Below, one piece after another: positions 31,735 to 44,747 of a stretch of DNA of 64,000 nucleotides. How positions within the stretch are numbered: the first letter of the stretch is position 1; the number at the start of each line of letters is the position of its first letter. The stretch covers positions 23,565,001 through 23,629,000 of the forward strand of contig OX419758.1 of the NCBI GenBank assembly GCA_948567375.1. Direction: 5' to 3'. The notes beneath the pieces were generated by a model. It did not search any database. It was not told the DNA's origin and saw only the letters and a list, made by a program, of their open reading frames with translations. This DNA comes from Lunularia cruciata (taxonomy: Eukaryota > Streptophyta > Marchantiopsida > Lunulariales > Lunulariaceae). The translations under genes were made by a program, and so were the position numbers.

Positions 31735-32361
31735 TGCAATGTACTCATTGCAAAGTTGTTGCTCAAAAGATTGAACTAACACTGGTGCATTGGTCAAGTT
31801 GGCTACTAGCTCCCATGTTGCCTCGTGGGTACCCTTTGCAATTGACTAGATATTCCACGCGTGGATAGTGAGTACCACGGATGCATTTCTAGAGAATGCA
31901 TTCAACCTCATACTCCTCCATCTCATCAACCAAGGTTGGACAAGGTCGACTCTCTTGGATGGAAGAGAAGTGGGGCGGCTAGGGAGCATATCATTATAAT
32001 AAGGAAACATGAAACATTGGGTGGATCTTCATATGTAGTGGTAGCTCGAGGTGATAGGCCACTGCACCAACGCGACAAAGGATGGAGAAAGGTCCAATAA
32101 AATGAGGTTTGAGCTTATGAGGACCAACTAACTTGAGGTTGGTGGTTGACAACCAGACTTGATATCCCACATTAGACTCCATGTGTTGGTGGTGTGCATC
32201 TACATACTACTTCTTCCAATTTTGGGCAATTTACAACCTATGCTTGGCATGCTCCACCCCTTGTTGGATTCTAGAAACAAAAGTGTTGACATTGTCAACC
32301 TTGGTAGCCACTGAACAGGCCTTCATCAAGCTTGAAGGTGTGAAAAGATGCTCTTATGATA
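31735..32361 (-). pseudogene. Chromovirus integrase C-terminus and chromodomain
   Basis: The minus strand encodes the GPY/F-type integrase end (LVGPHKLKPHFIGPF, then HMKIHPMFHVSLLRPY) and a chromodomain (EEYEVECIL, a stop, then RVEYLVNCKGYP, a frameshift, EATWELVANLTNAPVL). The chromodomain is the usual histone-reading tail of chromoviruses. The 5' side is cut at 32361 by the family Z LTR. Confidence 0.8.
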
Positions 32362-33025
32362 TGACAACTTGGCAAATATCACTTTTGCAGTAATTGGGTA
32401 AGTAAAGTTTGTTCCCGCAAAGATACTAGTCAGAATTGGTCAAATACGAAGTCAAAAGTCACAATGTAGTTCTTCTTGGTTGAGTCTTTAACCTCTCAGG
32501 TAGAAACCACACCTAGAAGACAGTAACAAGCACTGATTCTTAGTCTTGTCACAAATTAACACTTCTTAATCACAACTCCATCAAATCTTTCCAAACAATC
32601 TTGATTGTGATGATTCAAGCTCTCCCAAAAATGGCGCTTCAATGCAAAATAACTTCACCTCAAAATTGTGTTCCACTCCTCCACTGAAGGCACAACTTCC
32701 TTCATTGAAATTGCTTCACATCAACTTCGCACTACACTCACAAATGCAGAATACTACCAACACTACAATTCCTCTCAGATCTATCAAGGCATTGCTCCAA
32801 TTGCACTTCACTTAGGATCAAACACATAGAATGAAGATCAAGGCTGTGAAATCCACCATCCAACAAGCACACTAACTTGCAATTCAAATTTCTCCAAACA
32901 CTCACAAACACAATTGCAAAGCTGATACTCGGAATCAAGCTTAAGCAACAAGCACTGCTTCACAACACTTCACTTTATCTATTCTCAAAAATAATGAGCA
33001 CTGAACAACATCTGACTGTGAATGC
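32362..33025 (-). repeat. 3' LTR of family Z copy Z-II
   Basis: Matches 6065-6727 in inverted orientation, with the same terminal GATATTTGCCAAGTTGTCA. The start is uncertain by about 15 bases near the CTTAAGAGTGGCATTC segment. Confidence 0.72.
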
Positions 33026-33152
33026 CACTCTTAAGTAGTGAAGCAATCAACAATTATCTTTCTAATGTACCTCTTCCTTATGACTCTACAAACCTATAGA
33101 TCCAAAATGACAATGCACTTCTTCATATCTGCCTATTCAAATCTCAAATTGG

Positions 33153-35834
33153 TTATTAATCTGATCCGATGTCTACTTCTTCCTCGGCTTTCAAACCCAA
33201 ACCTGAAGTAACTTTACTTCCTACTACTCTATCCTTGGGTTTCATAACTCCTACATCTTCTACCAAATCTAATAGTTCTCTTTCTTGATCTAACATTTCA
33301 CTAGTGGGTAATCTATCTAACTCCTTATCTCCTGACCCACTCTTCTCTAATGTCTCCAATGATAACTCCGAAGACATATGTACCCCTCGTTCATCTACTT
33401 TGGGTTTTGCTCTAACATCTTTCCAAAGTTTATCTATCTCCAACTTTACTAAGTCTAATCTAATCGTGATATTGTCTTCTACCTCCAATATCTTCCTATC
33501 TACACGAGTTCTGAGGCTAATCAACAATGCGTTCAAATTTGTGTCCTTTGCATGACTCCTTCTCGTCTCCTACACCAACAACTTCAACTCATGCAGCCTC
33601 GTCTCCTCAATATGCACATTAGCCTCTGTACTCAGCATCGCATTCATCCTGATTATGATCTCTTTCAATGGCTCCAATCTCATCTTCCTTTTGCACTCCC
33701 AATCTGCAAGCCAATCCTCCCGGTACATTGCCAATTCTGCTTCAAACTCAGCTTTCATAGTTTCCTTCTCCTTCTCCTTCTATACAACCTTCTCTTCCTG
33801 ATTACAAAGTAACTCTTGTAATCTCTCTTCTTCCCTATATCTCACTATCAACTCCCGTTGCCACAGTTGCTTCTTCTCTTCTACGCTCTCTATTACCCTA
33901 TCGAGTTCTTGTTCCTTCTCTGCTACCCTCGCCATAGCATGGATAATTTCCTGTCTTGAATTAGCAAACTGCTGCTTCAAGATTTCATACTCACCTACTT
34001 GTCTTTCCCTTGCTATGTCACTCTACTTCATAAGTTCCTCTCGATACCTTACTTCTCTCTTCAAGCTCTCAATCACTTGATTCTGCACTACTGCATCCAC
34101 TTGTAGTACTTTCCTTTCCTCCTCACCTCGGATTATACTCTTCTTCAACTCCAAGTTCTCTTCTTCTAGTCGTGCTAATACCTACAATACAATCTTCACC
34201 TCCGGACACTTTGACTGCATCTCCCTCTTCTTGTGTTACAATTTTGCCAACAGAGGACACACAACTTCTCGCAGGTACTCCACTCCATCACTCACAAGTA
34301 CTTCAACTTGCGGAGTGATCTCCTTTTTTACCTCTTCTTCTCCCGATACTCACCTTCTTCTCTGCAGTCATCGTATCGGAATAGACACTTCACTTCCCAA
34401 ACTGGCATTCTCCTCTTCCCTTGCCTTACTTGGACCCGCTTCACACTTCACCTTGCACCTAGACCGAACTCCTCTCTAAATAATAATCTTCTTCTCCTCT
34501 TGCTCGAGCGCTTTGTCTTCCAACTTTGCATTACTCTCTTCCTTGAGCTCCACCCAAACTTCTTCTTCTACTACAGGCACCGATGTCATATCCTTGCCTT
34601 CATCACTATCACTACTTGTATCACCACTCTATAGTGTAAGCTTGGGTTCTTCCTCTCGTTTTGAGTCTTCGGACTTGCACTCGGCTTTGCCCTCCAAGTC
34701 TTCTTCTGATGACGCAATCACCACCATACCTTTCCTCGGGTTGACCCTTTTGGTCTTCCGAGGTCTTGTCTTCTTGACATCTTTGCCTTCTCCTTGTTGA
34801 CTCCGCTTCTTGGACTTTGGAGTACTTACTTCTACCTGTGCGCTCTTCTCCGTCTGCTTGTAGTACTCATCACTACTTTGGATTTGAAGAATATACTTTT
34901 GCTCTTCTGTGTCGACCTCCTTTCTTAAGTTGGGATGAAAGTGCGACACCATTCTGTTGCGCTCCGCCACATTGAGCAGATTCAACCCAAGGTAGAAATG
35001 AGCTGCAAACGGCACGATGTAATGTGGAGGCGACTTATCCCGCAAATTCCACACCATCTGCCTCGTTCGCCCATGGAAACACCTTGCCTAGTTGATTGGC
35101 TCTCCTGCAAACATCTTATGGAAGAACACCGCTTGGTGTTTCATCACATAAGTTGTTCTTTCCGGCTTTAGGATTATCATGAGAGCACTCACGATCCCTC
35201 TCTTGACCGGATCCTTGTAACTCTCTACTTTGTACCTATTCTTTTTCCGCTTCAAAGAGAATGCATCCCTCACTTCTTGGGTTTCTTCAGCTACCTCTCC
35301 CTTCTCCAAGAATGTGACACCCTGCTCCGTGCTTGCCTCTCTTCCGAGTACTAATCTCCAATCCGACTCTGTCAAGCGAGCTGGATTTCCTCTCTTCCCC
35401 TCTTCCTTGGAGCCATCGAGACATTTACTCTCAATTATCTTGGTCATGAATCCTGGAAAACTAACATTCCAGTTCCACTCCAAGAATGTGATCCAAAGTC
35501 GGCTCAAAACTTTGATCCTGGAAATCACATCTAACCTCTGAATTGCATGATTTCTCAATGTGAATTCGGAGTTCTTCTTTCCTCCTCCTATCTTTCTTTC
35601 TTCCTCATTGTCTCTCGGGTTAGCTCTCTCAAATTCTCCTCTACACACTAGCGCATCTTCAACTCTACTTCCCTTCCCATGATCTCCTACAGGACAACTC
35701 CTCAACAGCGAAGGAAAATTGATCGACATTTCTTTGTTGTTGGCCCAATTTTTATAGTCACGCCTTCTTCGTCTTTCTTCAATTCGAGTTTCTACCAAGA
35801 AACCACACCTCTTGCATGCGCCTGTCACTGTCAA
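33153..35834 (-). pseudogene. Post-pol coiled-coil ORF of family Z, copy Z-II
   Basis: About 890 codons lie downstream of integrase, the position of env in retroviruses and Athila-like elements. The N-terminal part has a conserved globular segment (KVESYKDPVKRGIVSALM, then VVFFHQMFAG-like and PPHYIVPFAAHFYLGLNLL) also present in Z-I. The middle is basic and lysine-rich (KKTRPRKTKRVNPRK). The C-terminal half is a long coiled coil (ESLKREVRYREEL, then QQFANSRQEIIHAMARVAEKE). I see no signal peptide or membrane segment, so it does not look like a fusion glycoprotein. The family is unknown to me. Stops and frameshifts are frequent. Confidence 0.7.
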
Positions 35835-36069
35835 GTGTACTTCACGAGTATGACCGCCGGTTTTTGAACGGTCCTTTCTTGAATTTCTCGCCTCAAAGAA
35901 AAGTTGTTACATTGTCTTCACCTTGAGTTGAGCACCCCCCAATACGAAGACTTCTTACTTTGGGTTGTATGCTGATAGGGCAAGTCCGAGTACTTTGCCT
36001 TAAGACCTAAAGCCACGTTACCGCGGGTTTCATCCCAAAGACTCTTTTCTTTGCCTTCTTTGGCCATAT

Positions 36070-36950
36070 AGGCGCAATCCGACTTCTCTATACACTTCTT
36101 CTTCTCCATTTTGAAAAAAACAAAAAATGTGGGTACCACATACCCCCTCCCTCAAATGTGAGTGTCCTCGCGAACATAGACCTCAGGTGTCTTAGACTTC
36201 CGAGTCTATGGTCCAATATCTCCAAACTCTCCACCTGTTTACTCGAGTGGCAAAAGGATTTCCCTCCAGGTCTACAAGCTGCATGGACCCATTTTCATAA
36301 AGATGAAGAACTTGATAAGGTCTCATCCATCTCAAATGCAACTTGCCTGGAAAAAATATTTGGCAATTGTTGTATAACAGTACCAAATCTCCTTTGCACA
36401 CAACCCCAGGCTTGATACGCTTATCATGCTTGACTTTCCTTTGCGCTTGTACTTCCTTCGTGGTTTGCATTGCATCATCTCTTTTCTCTTTTAACCACAT
36501 TAGTTGATGGATCTAAAGATCCTGGCTTTCTTCCTCCGACAATCATTCTTTGCAAAGAATCCGATATGTTAGTACTTCAAATTCAACTAGTAGTATGGGA
36601 TGCAAGCCATATGTCACAAAGTATGGAGTTTGTTTGGTTGTAATCTTTTTTGTCATTCAATATGCCCAACGCGGCTGGTAATTTCATATCCCAATCATAG
36701 GCGTAATGGACAGTCATCTTATTCAAAATTTTGCAAAGTAACACATTCGCCTTTTCTGTTAAGCCATTTGCTTTTGGGTTATAAGGAGTCATCTTTTGAT
36801 GTTTAATCTGAAAGTACTTGGTTAATGCCTCCATTACAGAGTTCAAAAAATGTGTCCCTTGGTCACTGACCAATTCTAGAGGACACCCATATTGGGATAT
36901 GATGTTTCAAAAGAAAAATTCCGCCACGGTTTCGGCATCATCTCTACAAG
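36070..36950 (-). pseudogene. Family Z integrase fragment, copy Z-II
   Basis: Starts at RDDAETVAEFFF and includes LELVSDQGTHFLNS (second catalytic Asp), YNPKANGLTEKANVLL (catalytic Glu) and the C-terminal DLVLLYNNCQIFFPGKLHLRW. The N-terminal zinc finger and first Asp are missing because of the Z-I insertion at 36957. Confidence 0.82.
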
Positions 36951-36956
36951 TTGTTG

Positions 36957-37292
36957 TGACAACTTGGCAAATATCACTTTTGCGGTAATCGGGTAAGTAA
37001 AGTTTGTTTCCGTAGAGATATGATTCAGAATTGGTCAAATATGAAGTCAAAAGTCACAATGTAGTTCTTCTTGATTTCTTCTTTAATCTCTCAGGTAGAA
37101 ACTACACCCAGAAGAGAGTAACAAGCTCACAATCTTGACAACTTGTCATGAATACACACATACATAATCACAACATAGCAAATTCTATCCAAACAACTCT
37201 TGATTGTGATGATTCAGATTCTCTCGAAGACGGCACTTCATTGGGAAGAACGATTTTGCCTCAGAATTGTGTTCCACCTCTCCACTGAAGGC
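36957..37292 (-). repeat. Partial 3' LTR of family Z copy Z-I
   Basis: The downstream half of the family Z LTR, ending GATATTTGCCAAGTTGTCA at 36957. Its upstream half is deleted at about 37293, where it is fused to the coiled-coil frame. Confidence 0.75.
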
Positions 37293-39260
37293 ACAACTTC
37301 CTCCTTCATTTTGCTCAGCCATATTGCCTGCTCCTTCAATTCTCCGGCTTGCCTCTACAGTTCTTTCTCTTTTGCCTCGCAGCTTTCTTGTAACATCTTG
37401 AAATTCTTCTTCTTTCAAGACTTCCTCTCTCCAAAGTTTTTCAATTTCTTCATTTCTTTGGACTTGTTGCTCCTGCAACCCCTTCACTTCATTCAACAGA
37501 TGCTTCACCACCTGCAACTCATTCATCCCCTTCCTACGATCTTGGGGAATTACCCTCCGATGCTCCTTTAACAGCTCCAGCAATGGGGTGACCACTTTCG
37601 TCAGATATGATATCCCACCAAATCTTTCTTCATCTTCGTTGCCGTCTTTGTCTTCATTCTTCACCTCCTTCATCCAAAGTCGTGATCTGCGTATCTTCTG
37701 AGACATTGTATCTGCACTTTCTTCTTCTTTATCGATTGAACTCGGCCCCGCTGGATACTCCTCCTTTTCTTCTGGTCTCTGCTTATTCACCACCATAGCT
37801 ACGCAATGACTCGTTGTTCCAAGTTCTCTATCAATCATCACCTGACAAGCTTCACTGACCGTCACCTATTGCTGAACCTCAGGTTCCCCCTCACTATCAC
37901 TTCTAGACTCCTCACTTTTTAAGGTGAGCTCCTCTTCTTCTGATTCCTCCTCTTGCGACTCGGTTTCTTCTTCAGACTTTGATTCCGATGATGCTTCTCT
38001 CACCACCTTCTTATTCTGCACAACCAGTCTTTGAGTCTTCCTTTGAGCGGGAGGCGACTTTGCTTCTTCGTCTTTGGACTTGTGACTTCTTCTATCTTCC
38101 ACTTTCCGGTCTTCAAGAAATGATCATCGTTGGCTTGCAGGTGTATCATATATTGTTGCACTTCTTCATCCGCTTCCCGTCTTAAGTCAGGATGGAAATG
38201 CGACACCATGCGATGCCGCTCCTCTATTGTCAACAAGTTCAACCCGAAATAGAAATGCATTGCAAATGGTGCAAAATAATGAGGCGGAGAACCTATTTGC
38301 CAATTGATCACCATCTGCCTCATTCGGTGGTGAAAACACTTTGCCCAATTCACTGGGACCCCTGCAAACATCTGGTGGAAGAAGACCACTTGCTGCATGT
38401 TCACATACGTTGTTTGTTCTAGCTTGAACATGGCCATCATCACCCCCATGATACTTCTCCTAATCGGATCCCGATAGGACTCCACCTTGTAGCTATTTGT
38501 AGTTCTCGGAGCAAAGAACAAGTTGCAAATTTCCGCCGTTTTTTCTGCAACATCACACTTCTGATAGAAGATGATCCCCGTCGGCTCTCCTGCTTCCTTC
38601 CCCAATACTAAACTTCAATCCGACTCAGTCCATCAAGCCGGATTTTCTCTCTTCCCTTCAACTTTGGGACCCTCCTCACAATTATTGGCAGTTATCTCTG
38701 CCATCACTCCCGTGAAACTGAAATTCCAATTCCATGCTAAAAATGTAATGTGAAGTCTAGTCAAGCTTCAATTCTGGCTACTACATCTAACCTACAAATT
38801 GCAAAACTTTGCACCACCAGCGCATTTGCAACCTTCTTTGCCATGATTTGCTCTTGCATTCTACGACACTGAAAGATAATGCACTCTCTTGGACGAGACA
38901 CTCTAACCCCTTTGGGATTTTGGAAAATTTCACTCTCAATTGGCTTCCAAACACGCATTACTGCAGGACGACTACTCAAAGGAATTGGAAATTTACTTGG
39001 CATATTCAACTTGTCCCTACGCAATTGCAATCTTATATTACCCCAAATTGTAGTCATTCTTCAGTGATTTCAAATTTGACCTCCTCTCTTCTGCGTGTTG
39101 ATGTCTGGTCACTGTCAAGACATGCTTCTTTCTGCCTCTGCCGTTTCTTGAAGTGTAATTTCTTGCCACATACCAAGGTTGTTAGACATCTTTGTATCAC
39201 CTGCGCCTTCCGACCCAAAGACGGTGCTCTTCGGACTTTTTCCGTCGTTCTTTTCTTCTA
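37293..39260 (-). pseudogene. Post-pol coiled-coil ORF of family Z, copy Z-I
   Basis: Homologous to the ORF at 33153-35834: the globular part has KVESYRDPIRRSIMGVMMAM, FHQMFAGVPVNWAKCF and PPHYFAPFAMHFYFGLNLL. An acidic stretch with ESEEEELTLKSEESR precedes the coiled coil (LLELLKEHRRV, LQVVKHLLNEVKGLQEQQVQRNEE). The best continuous frames are 38605-38000 and 37865-37293. The coil matches the plus-strand copy at 4812-5000 closely, so three copies of this ORF lie in the window. Its end is deleted. Confidence 0.7.
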
Positions 39261-39321
39261 AGTACCTCCATCATCGGATCCGATTTTGCCTTCTTTGGAT
39301 GTCCTCCGAAGTCACTTCCGT

Positions 39322-40560
39322 TCATTCTTCTTCCGCAATTTGGCTTCCAGTGCTTACTTCTTCTCTTAAACAAAAACTAAGAACTAAGAAAAACAAAAAA
39401 TGTGGGCACCACATACCCCCTCCCTCAAATGTGAGCGTCCCTGCAAACTCCAACAACCAATTTTTATACAAAGTTGGGTTCGGGGTCCAATATTTTCTAA
39501 CCCCCCAACCATTGACATGAGTTGCAAAAGGATTGCCATCTAGGTCTGCTAGTTGAATAGAACCATTAACATATATGTGCATCACACGATACGGCCCCAT
39601 CCACCTCAAATGTAATTTTCCTGGAAAAAATATGCGGCAACTGTCATACAACAATACCAAGTCGCCCTCTTGAACAACCACAGGTTTGATTCTTTTATTG
39701 TGCTTGACCTTTCATTCTGCTTGAATTTCCTTCATAGTTTGCATTGCATCATCTTTGTTCTCTTCCAACCACATCAGTTGATGGATCCGAAGATCTTGGC
39801 TTTCTTCCTCCGACAAGCATTCTTCACAAAGAATTCGATATGTTGGTACTTCAAATTCAACTGGTAATATGGGATGCAATCCATATGTCAAAAAAGTAAG
39901 GAGTTTGCTTGGGAGTAATCTTTTCAGTTGTTTGATATGCCCACAATGCTGTAGGTAACTTTGTATCCTAGTCATAGGCATAATTGACTGTCACCTTATT
40001 CAAAATTTTGCACAACAATCCATTGGCCTTCTCCGTGAGTCCATTTGCTTGTGGGTTGTAAGGCGTGGTCTTCTGATGTTTAATTTGGAAGTACTTGGTT
40101 AACGCTTCCACCATTGAGTTCAAAAAATGAGTTCCCTGATCATTGACCAATTCCAGATGACACCCATAATGGGAGATGATGTTTCGGAAGAAAAATTTTG
40201 CCACTGTCTCTGCATCATCTCTTTGTGTTGCCTCTGCTTCCATCATTTTGGTAGCATAATTGGTACATACCAAGATGTACCTCTTCCTCGTGACACGAGT
40301 TATTGGTTGAATAGGACCCACAAAATCAATACCCCATTTCTCAAATGGGGCTCGGGGCAAAATTGGTTTCAAGGGCCATTGGGAAGTCGCCGTCGGTTTC
40401 CCTGTTCTTTGACAAGCATCACAACTTTGAATATGGGCATGAGTATCTTTATACATCGTAGGCCACCAATACCCTGCCAAAAGAATTTTCTTCACCGTGT
40501 CTTTCAAGACATAGTGTCCCCCCGATGCTTTCGAGTGTAAGGATTCAATGACTCATCCAA
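39322..40560 (-). pseudogene. Family Z integrase, copy Z-I
   Basis: The zinc-binding region includes GYWWPTMYKDTHAHIQSCDACQ. The core has GIDFVGPIQP (first Asp), LELVNDQGTHFLNS (second Asp) and YNPQANGLTEKANGLL (Glu). The C-terminus is DLVLLYDSCRIFFPGKLHLRWMGPY. All three catalytic residues are visible, but frame changes separate the core from the C-terminus near 39970. Confidence 0.85.
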
Positions 40561-40738
40561 CTTCGTATGCTTCCAAACATCTCCAAAGTACTTCATCTTT
40601 GCCCATTTTAAACAAAATGTTGTGTTTTAATTGGTATGGTCCTAATTTCCAGAGGAAGACTGCCCTTTGTTCCGGGTCTAGCCCCTCAGGACAATGGCAC
40701 GTATGCAAATAGTGATACTTTGCCTCATACCTTGTACT

Positions 40739-41697
40739 TCAAATAGCCATTAAATGATATAGCTCTTCATCAAGAAACCAATCATCCATTTCCAAATGTT
40801 GGTCTTGAGTTTCTAACCTGGATAAAAAATCCGCATTTGAATGCGAAGCTCTCTTCCTTACTTGTATAGTGTATGTGAATTCTTGTAACAACAAGATCCA
40901 TCGTGCAATTCGCCCGGACAAATCTGCCTTCTTGACCAAGTGTTGTAATGCATAATGGTCCACATAGAAGACGAATTCATATCCCAACAGGTAGTGGCAA
41001 AATTTCTTGCAGGCATACATCATTCCAAGTGCTTCTTGTTCAGTCGTCGAATAGTTCTTCTCTGAGACGGATAATTGTCCGTTGGCATAATATACCGGGT
41101 AGTCCTTCTTCTTCTCGTCCTTCTGACTTAAGACGACACCGATGGTCATGGACAAAGTGTCCACATACACATGAAAAGGGACGTCCCAATTCGGGGCCCT
41201 CATAACTGGTGCTTCAACCAATTTCTTCTTCAACACTTGGAAAGCTTCTTCTTGATTTGCTTCCCACATATAGTCTTCGGATTTCTTCAAAAGCTTTGTA
41301 AGGGGTGCAGCAAGCACCACATAATTTGACACAAAGCGTCTGTAGTATCCGACATGTCCCAAGAAGGCTCTCAGCTCCCGGATGTTCTTCGAGGATTCCA
41401 AAGCTGCAATTACTTTAACCTTCTTGACGTCGACTTCAATACCTCGGCTTGACACCCAATGCCCCAGAAGAATTCCCTCCTTCATTGCAAAGAATCATTT
41501 CTCCGGGTGTAATGACAAGCCGGCAAAACAACACCTTTCAAAAGTTTGGCGAAGGTAATCTAAATGTACATCTCTTTGCCCAAACACACAAAAATTATCA
41601 ATGAAGACTTCCACAAATTTGCGCAGGAAATCTTTGAAGATTGAATTCATCATCCGTTGGAAAGTAGCGGGAGCATTACACAACCCAAAGGGCATTT
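40739..41697 (-). pseudogene. Family Z reverse transcriptase end and RNase H, copy Z-I
   Basis: MPFGLCNAPATFQRMM leads to VEVFIDNFCVFG, where the second Asp of the YxDD box is Asn, then a frameshift near 41490. The next frame has FLGHVGYYRRFV and RNase H (FHVYVDTLSMTIGVVL, TTEQEALGM, FYVDHYALQHL). The motif style (FGLCNAPATFQR, VFIDNFxVFG) recalls the Athila/Tat branch of plant gypsy elements. Confidence 0.85.
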
Positions 41698-41698
41698 G

Positions 41699-43117
41699 TT
41701 AACAAATTTGCCAAGAGGAAGAAAAGCAATAAAATATAAGTGGGTTTATAAAACCAAGCTTGATGTTAAGGGCAATATTTCAGGGCACAATGCTGGAATA
41801 TAGCAAAGAGATATTCATAGCTTATGGGAATTGATTGTGAGTACACATTTTCTCATGTATTCAAGTTTGAATCTATTAGATCTTTTCTTTTATTAGCTGC
41901 AAAGGAAGACATGAAGATAGCTTGATTTGACATCAAGACAATTTTTCTAAGTAGAAATTTACATGGAACAACCACCATGATACAAAGAAGATGAAAAGGA
42001 GATGAGTATATATAGGTTGTTGAATAGCCTTTATCTCTAGAAGCAAACCTCAATGAATTGGAATCAAAAGCTTGATGACTTCTTAGTGAGGTATGAGTTG
42101 CAACCATCAGTTTTTGATCCTTGTGTGTATTGTGGATCTAGGTTAATACTCATAACGTTTGTAAATGATAGATTAATTTGTATGAAAGATAAATCCTCCA
42201 TTGCTACCATGCTAGATTACCTTAATAGAGGGTTTGAAGTTACACATGGAGAAGCTCATCTAGAATTTTAGATTTTTTATGATAGAAAGAATCTCAAAAT
42301 AAAATTGACTTAAGCAAAAGATATAGAGTAGATTATAAAACTGTTCAATCTTGGAATGCATATCTAGTTGCTACTTTTGCAGACCCAAATTTCAAAATTA
42401 CAAGTGGATAAAAGAGAACCGATTAGAGCACCCTACCAAGAAGCAATAGGATGTTTGATGTATGTTATGATAGGTATAAAATCTAAGATAGCTTATGTTG
42501 TTAGCATAATAGCAAAGTTTAGTTCTAATCCTTCACCTCAACATTAAAAAGCAATGAATAGAATTTTCAAGTATCTCAAAGGTACTCTAAACTATAGATT
42601 AAAGACCAGTGGATGATAAGATATGTTAATAAACTAGCAAGTACTTTAATTCAAAATTTTCAGGTGACTTAGACAGTAGAAAGTCTTGTAGTCGGTCATA
42701 TTCATTATGAATGGGAGACCACTAGCTTGGAGTAGCTAGTAAGAACAATGCACTATTACTTCTACCACACAAATAGAGTATATAGTAGCATGTTTAGCTA
42801 CCAAAGAAGCAATATAGCTTTGTAGATCACTCAAGGAACTACAATTTGAACAAGATGTTCCAACACCAATGTACAACAAATACTATTAGAATACATTAGA
42901 CAATTAGTGTACGACCCAAAATTTTTCAAGAGAACCAAGCATATAAAGACTCAATATCATTATAAGAGAGAGCAACCAGAAAAGCGAGAGATATGTTTTA
43001 GGTATATCATCACCAATAATTAAATTGAAAATATATTTATGATAGCTTTACTAGGAGATACGTTTCATAAGTTTAGAGGGTTACTTGGAGTATTATCATT
43101 TCTTCAATGATTGGGAG
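41699..43117 (+). pseudogene. Ty1/copia RT-RNase H remnant
   Basis: Plus-strand frames read KYKWVYKTKLDVKG, then MNWNQKLDDFLVRYELQPSVFDPCVY, TFVNDRLIC (YVDD box, first Asp changed to Asn), APYQEAIGCLMYVM and NRIFKYLKGTLNYRL. All are standard copia RT/RNase H segments in the right order. Stops are frequent. Upstream gag, protease and integrase are missing. Confidence 0.85.
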
Positions 43118-43520
43118 TGTTAAAACTGGATTGTAGATTGTAGTATATATAGCATATGGTAGTTGAAGTTGATATAGCTACTATCATATAATAACATAAG
43201 ATAGGGGCTGCACAAAGCACCCAATAGTAGTGCTTGTTAAAGTTAGAACTTCCATTACTTTTAGATAGGCCTTACCTTTCATTGTCAAGAATTCCATTCC
43301 ATCAAGATGATAGTGACAAAGTCAAGAATGGTTTCTCACTGCAAGGTGTGAAATGAGCCATAATCCATTTCTCATTTCATGGGAGTAAATCCATAATAAG
43401 ATGAAGTCCTTTGAAATCTTTGTGTTTTGTAATTGATATATAGATTACCATCAATTTCAGTACAAGTTTTTATATATTTCATCTCCTGGACACACCATAC
43501 CAAAAATTTAAAAGAAAAAG
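43118..43520 (+). repeat. Start of copia 3' LTR
   Basis: GATTGGGAG directly before TGTTAAAACTGG (43118) is the usual copia polypurine tract and LTR start. No second copy is in the window, so the right end is a guess. Confidence 0.55.
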
Positions 43521-44747
43521 GTGTCCTACTGCACCCTGGTATACACTATATGCTAATTATGAAGTTTGATTCCAAGTTTCTACCGTTGCGCTACACAAGA
43601 TGATGAATATTTCTCTCTTCGCACAAAACAGGGTGCACCAAGTTGTGAGCAGTGATTTCTTAAGGTAACTCTCCCCTTTCTATTGAATGAATGAATCTGA
43701 TCTCATACATCATTCTCATGCCAAGTCTCATCCGTAGGTAGTAAGTATCTATTTAATATTCGTTTTTTTTTTTTTTAACGAACCTCGTTGAAATTGCAGA
43801 ATTGGGACTTTTCTCTACATTTTGGACATAAAGTGTTGAATAAAGTATTCAGGACGATTTTATTTTTGAAATAGTGGAAAAGGGTATTTTCCTTCAAATT
43901 AAATCGATATATTAGATTTTATATATAGCATCGGCATCAAAGCATATCTTCATTGTAATATTTTATTCAGATAAAATAAATTTTTAAAAGATGCACATTA
44001 TATTAGAATTAGTGGCACATTAAATTCCATTTTCAATTATGAAAAACAACGTTCATACGTTGGTATTTATATTAATACGTATAGACTATTAGATAAACAT
44101 TTCTATTAAGGGTAATTTGAGCGGAGAGTCTAGCATAATAATCTGTTGCAGTAAGAAAGTTTGAAAACTAGAAAACGTTTGTTCAAAAAATTCTAACAAA
44201 ATGAATTTAGAGTTTGATTCTCTCCCTATTCTTGTATATGATTTTTATCTCATTTAACCATGCAATAGTCTTTCTACCTTGTATATTTTTAAATCACTAA
44301 AATGTGTGAGTAGATTATTGCAATATTTTGTTCTTATTTATTACATTTATCAAACTTAAAAAAAATCTAGTCACATGAAATGAAAAATGAATTACCTACA
44401 ATCTAATATATAGATATTTGACATGAACCAATTACCTGCATTACCTGCATTCTAAAATATAGATATTTGACATGCTGCTCTCTCCCTCTCGATTATTCTT
44501 CTCATCTCTTGCTTTCAACCTTTCTTGACTATACCATTATCATCTAGTTGGAATGGAACTCTTTATAATGAAATGTAAAATCTAAATAAAAGGTGTTCTA
44601 ACTTTAACTAACATTGTTCTGTGCAAACTTATGTTACTAGATAATATTAACTATATCGTCCTCAACATTCATATGCCACATGTATTACTATTTGAAATGT
44701 AATTTCAACAAAGTAAGATGACTTAATCATTTCGTTGCTACGAGACT
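43521..44747. other. AT-rich non-coding stretch
   Basis: No frame, RNA gene or repeat family was recognised. It holds a run of 16 T at about 43764-43779 and a short direct repeat around TAGATATTTGACATG near 44411 and 44461. Confidence 0.5.

Larger units (their letters stand above)
32362..36956 (-). mobile_element. Family Z gypsy element, copy Z-II (5' truncated)
   Basis: Read right to left: integrase core from 36950, integrase C-terminus, a long coiled-coil ORF (35834-33153) and the 3' LTR (about 33025-32362, ending GTTGTCA). Its integrase is interrupted at 36957 by the 3' LTR of Z-I, so Z-I inserted into Z-II. The rest of Z-II upstream of that point is not found on the far side because Z-I is itself cut at 41698. 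Confidence 0.78.
36957..41697 (-). mobile_element. Family Z gypsy element, copy Z-I (5' truncated)
   Basis: Read right to left: end of RT, RNase H, integrase, coiled-coil ORF and a partial 3' LTR ending at 36957. A deletion joins the coiled-coil ORF at about 37293 to the middle of the LTR, removing the ORF end and LTR start. The 5' side stops at about 41698, inside RT at the MPFGLCNAP motif, where a copia remnant begins. Confidence 0.78.

Noticed and set aside
33153-39260. Family Z post-pol ORF as a retroviral envelope
   Set aside because: No signal peptide, membrane anchor or fusion-like segment; the protein is charged and coiled-coil.
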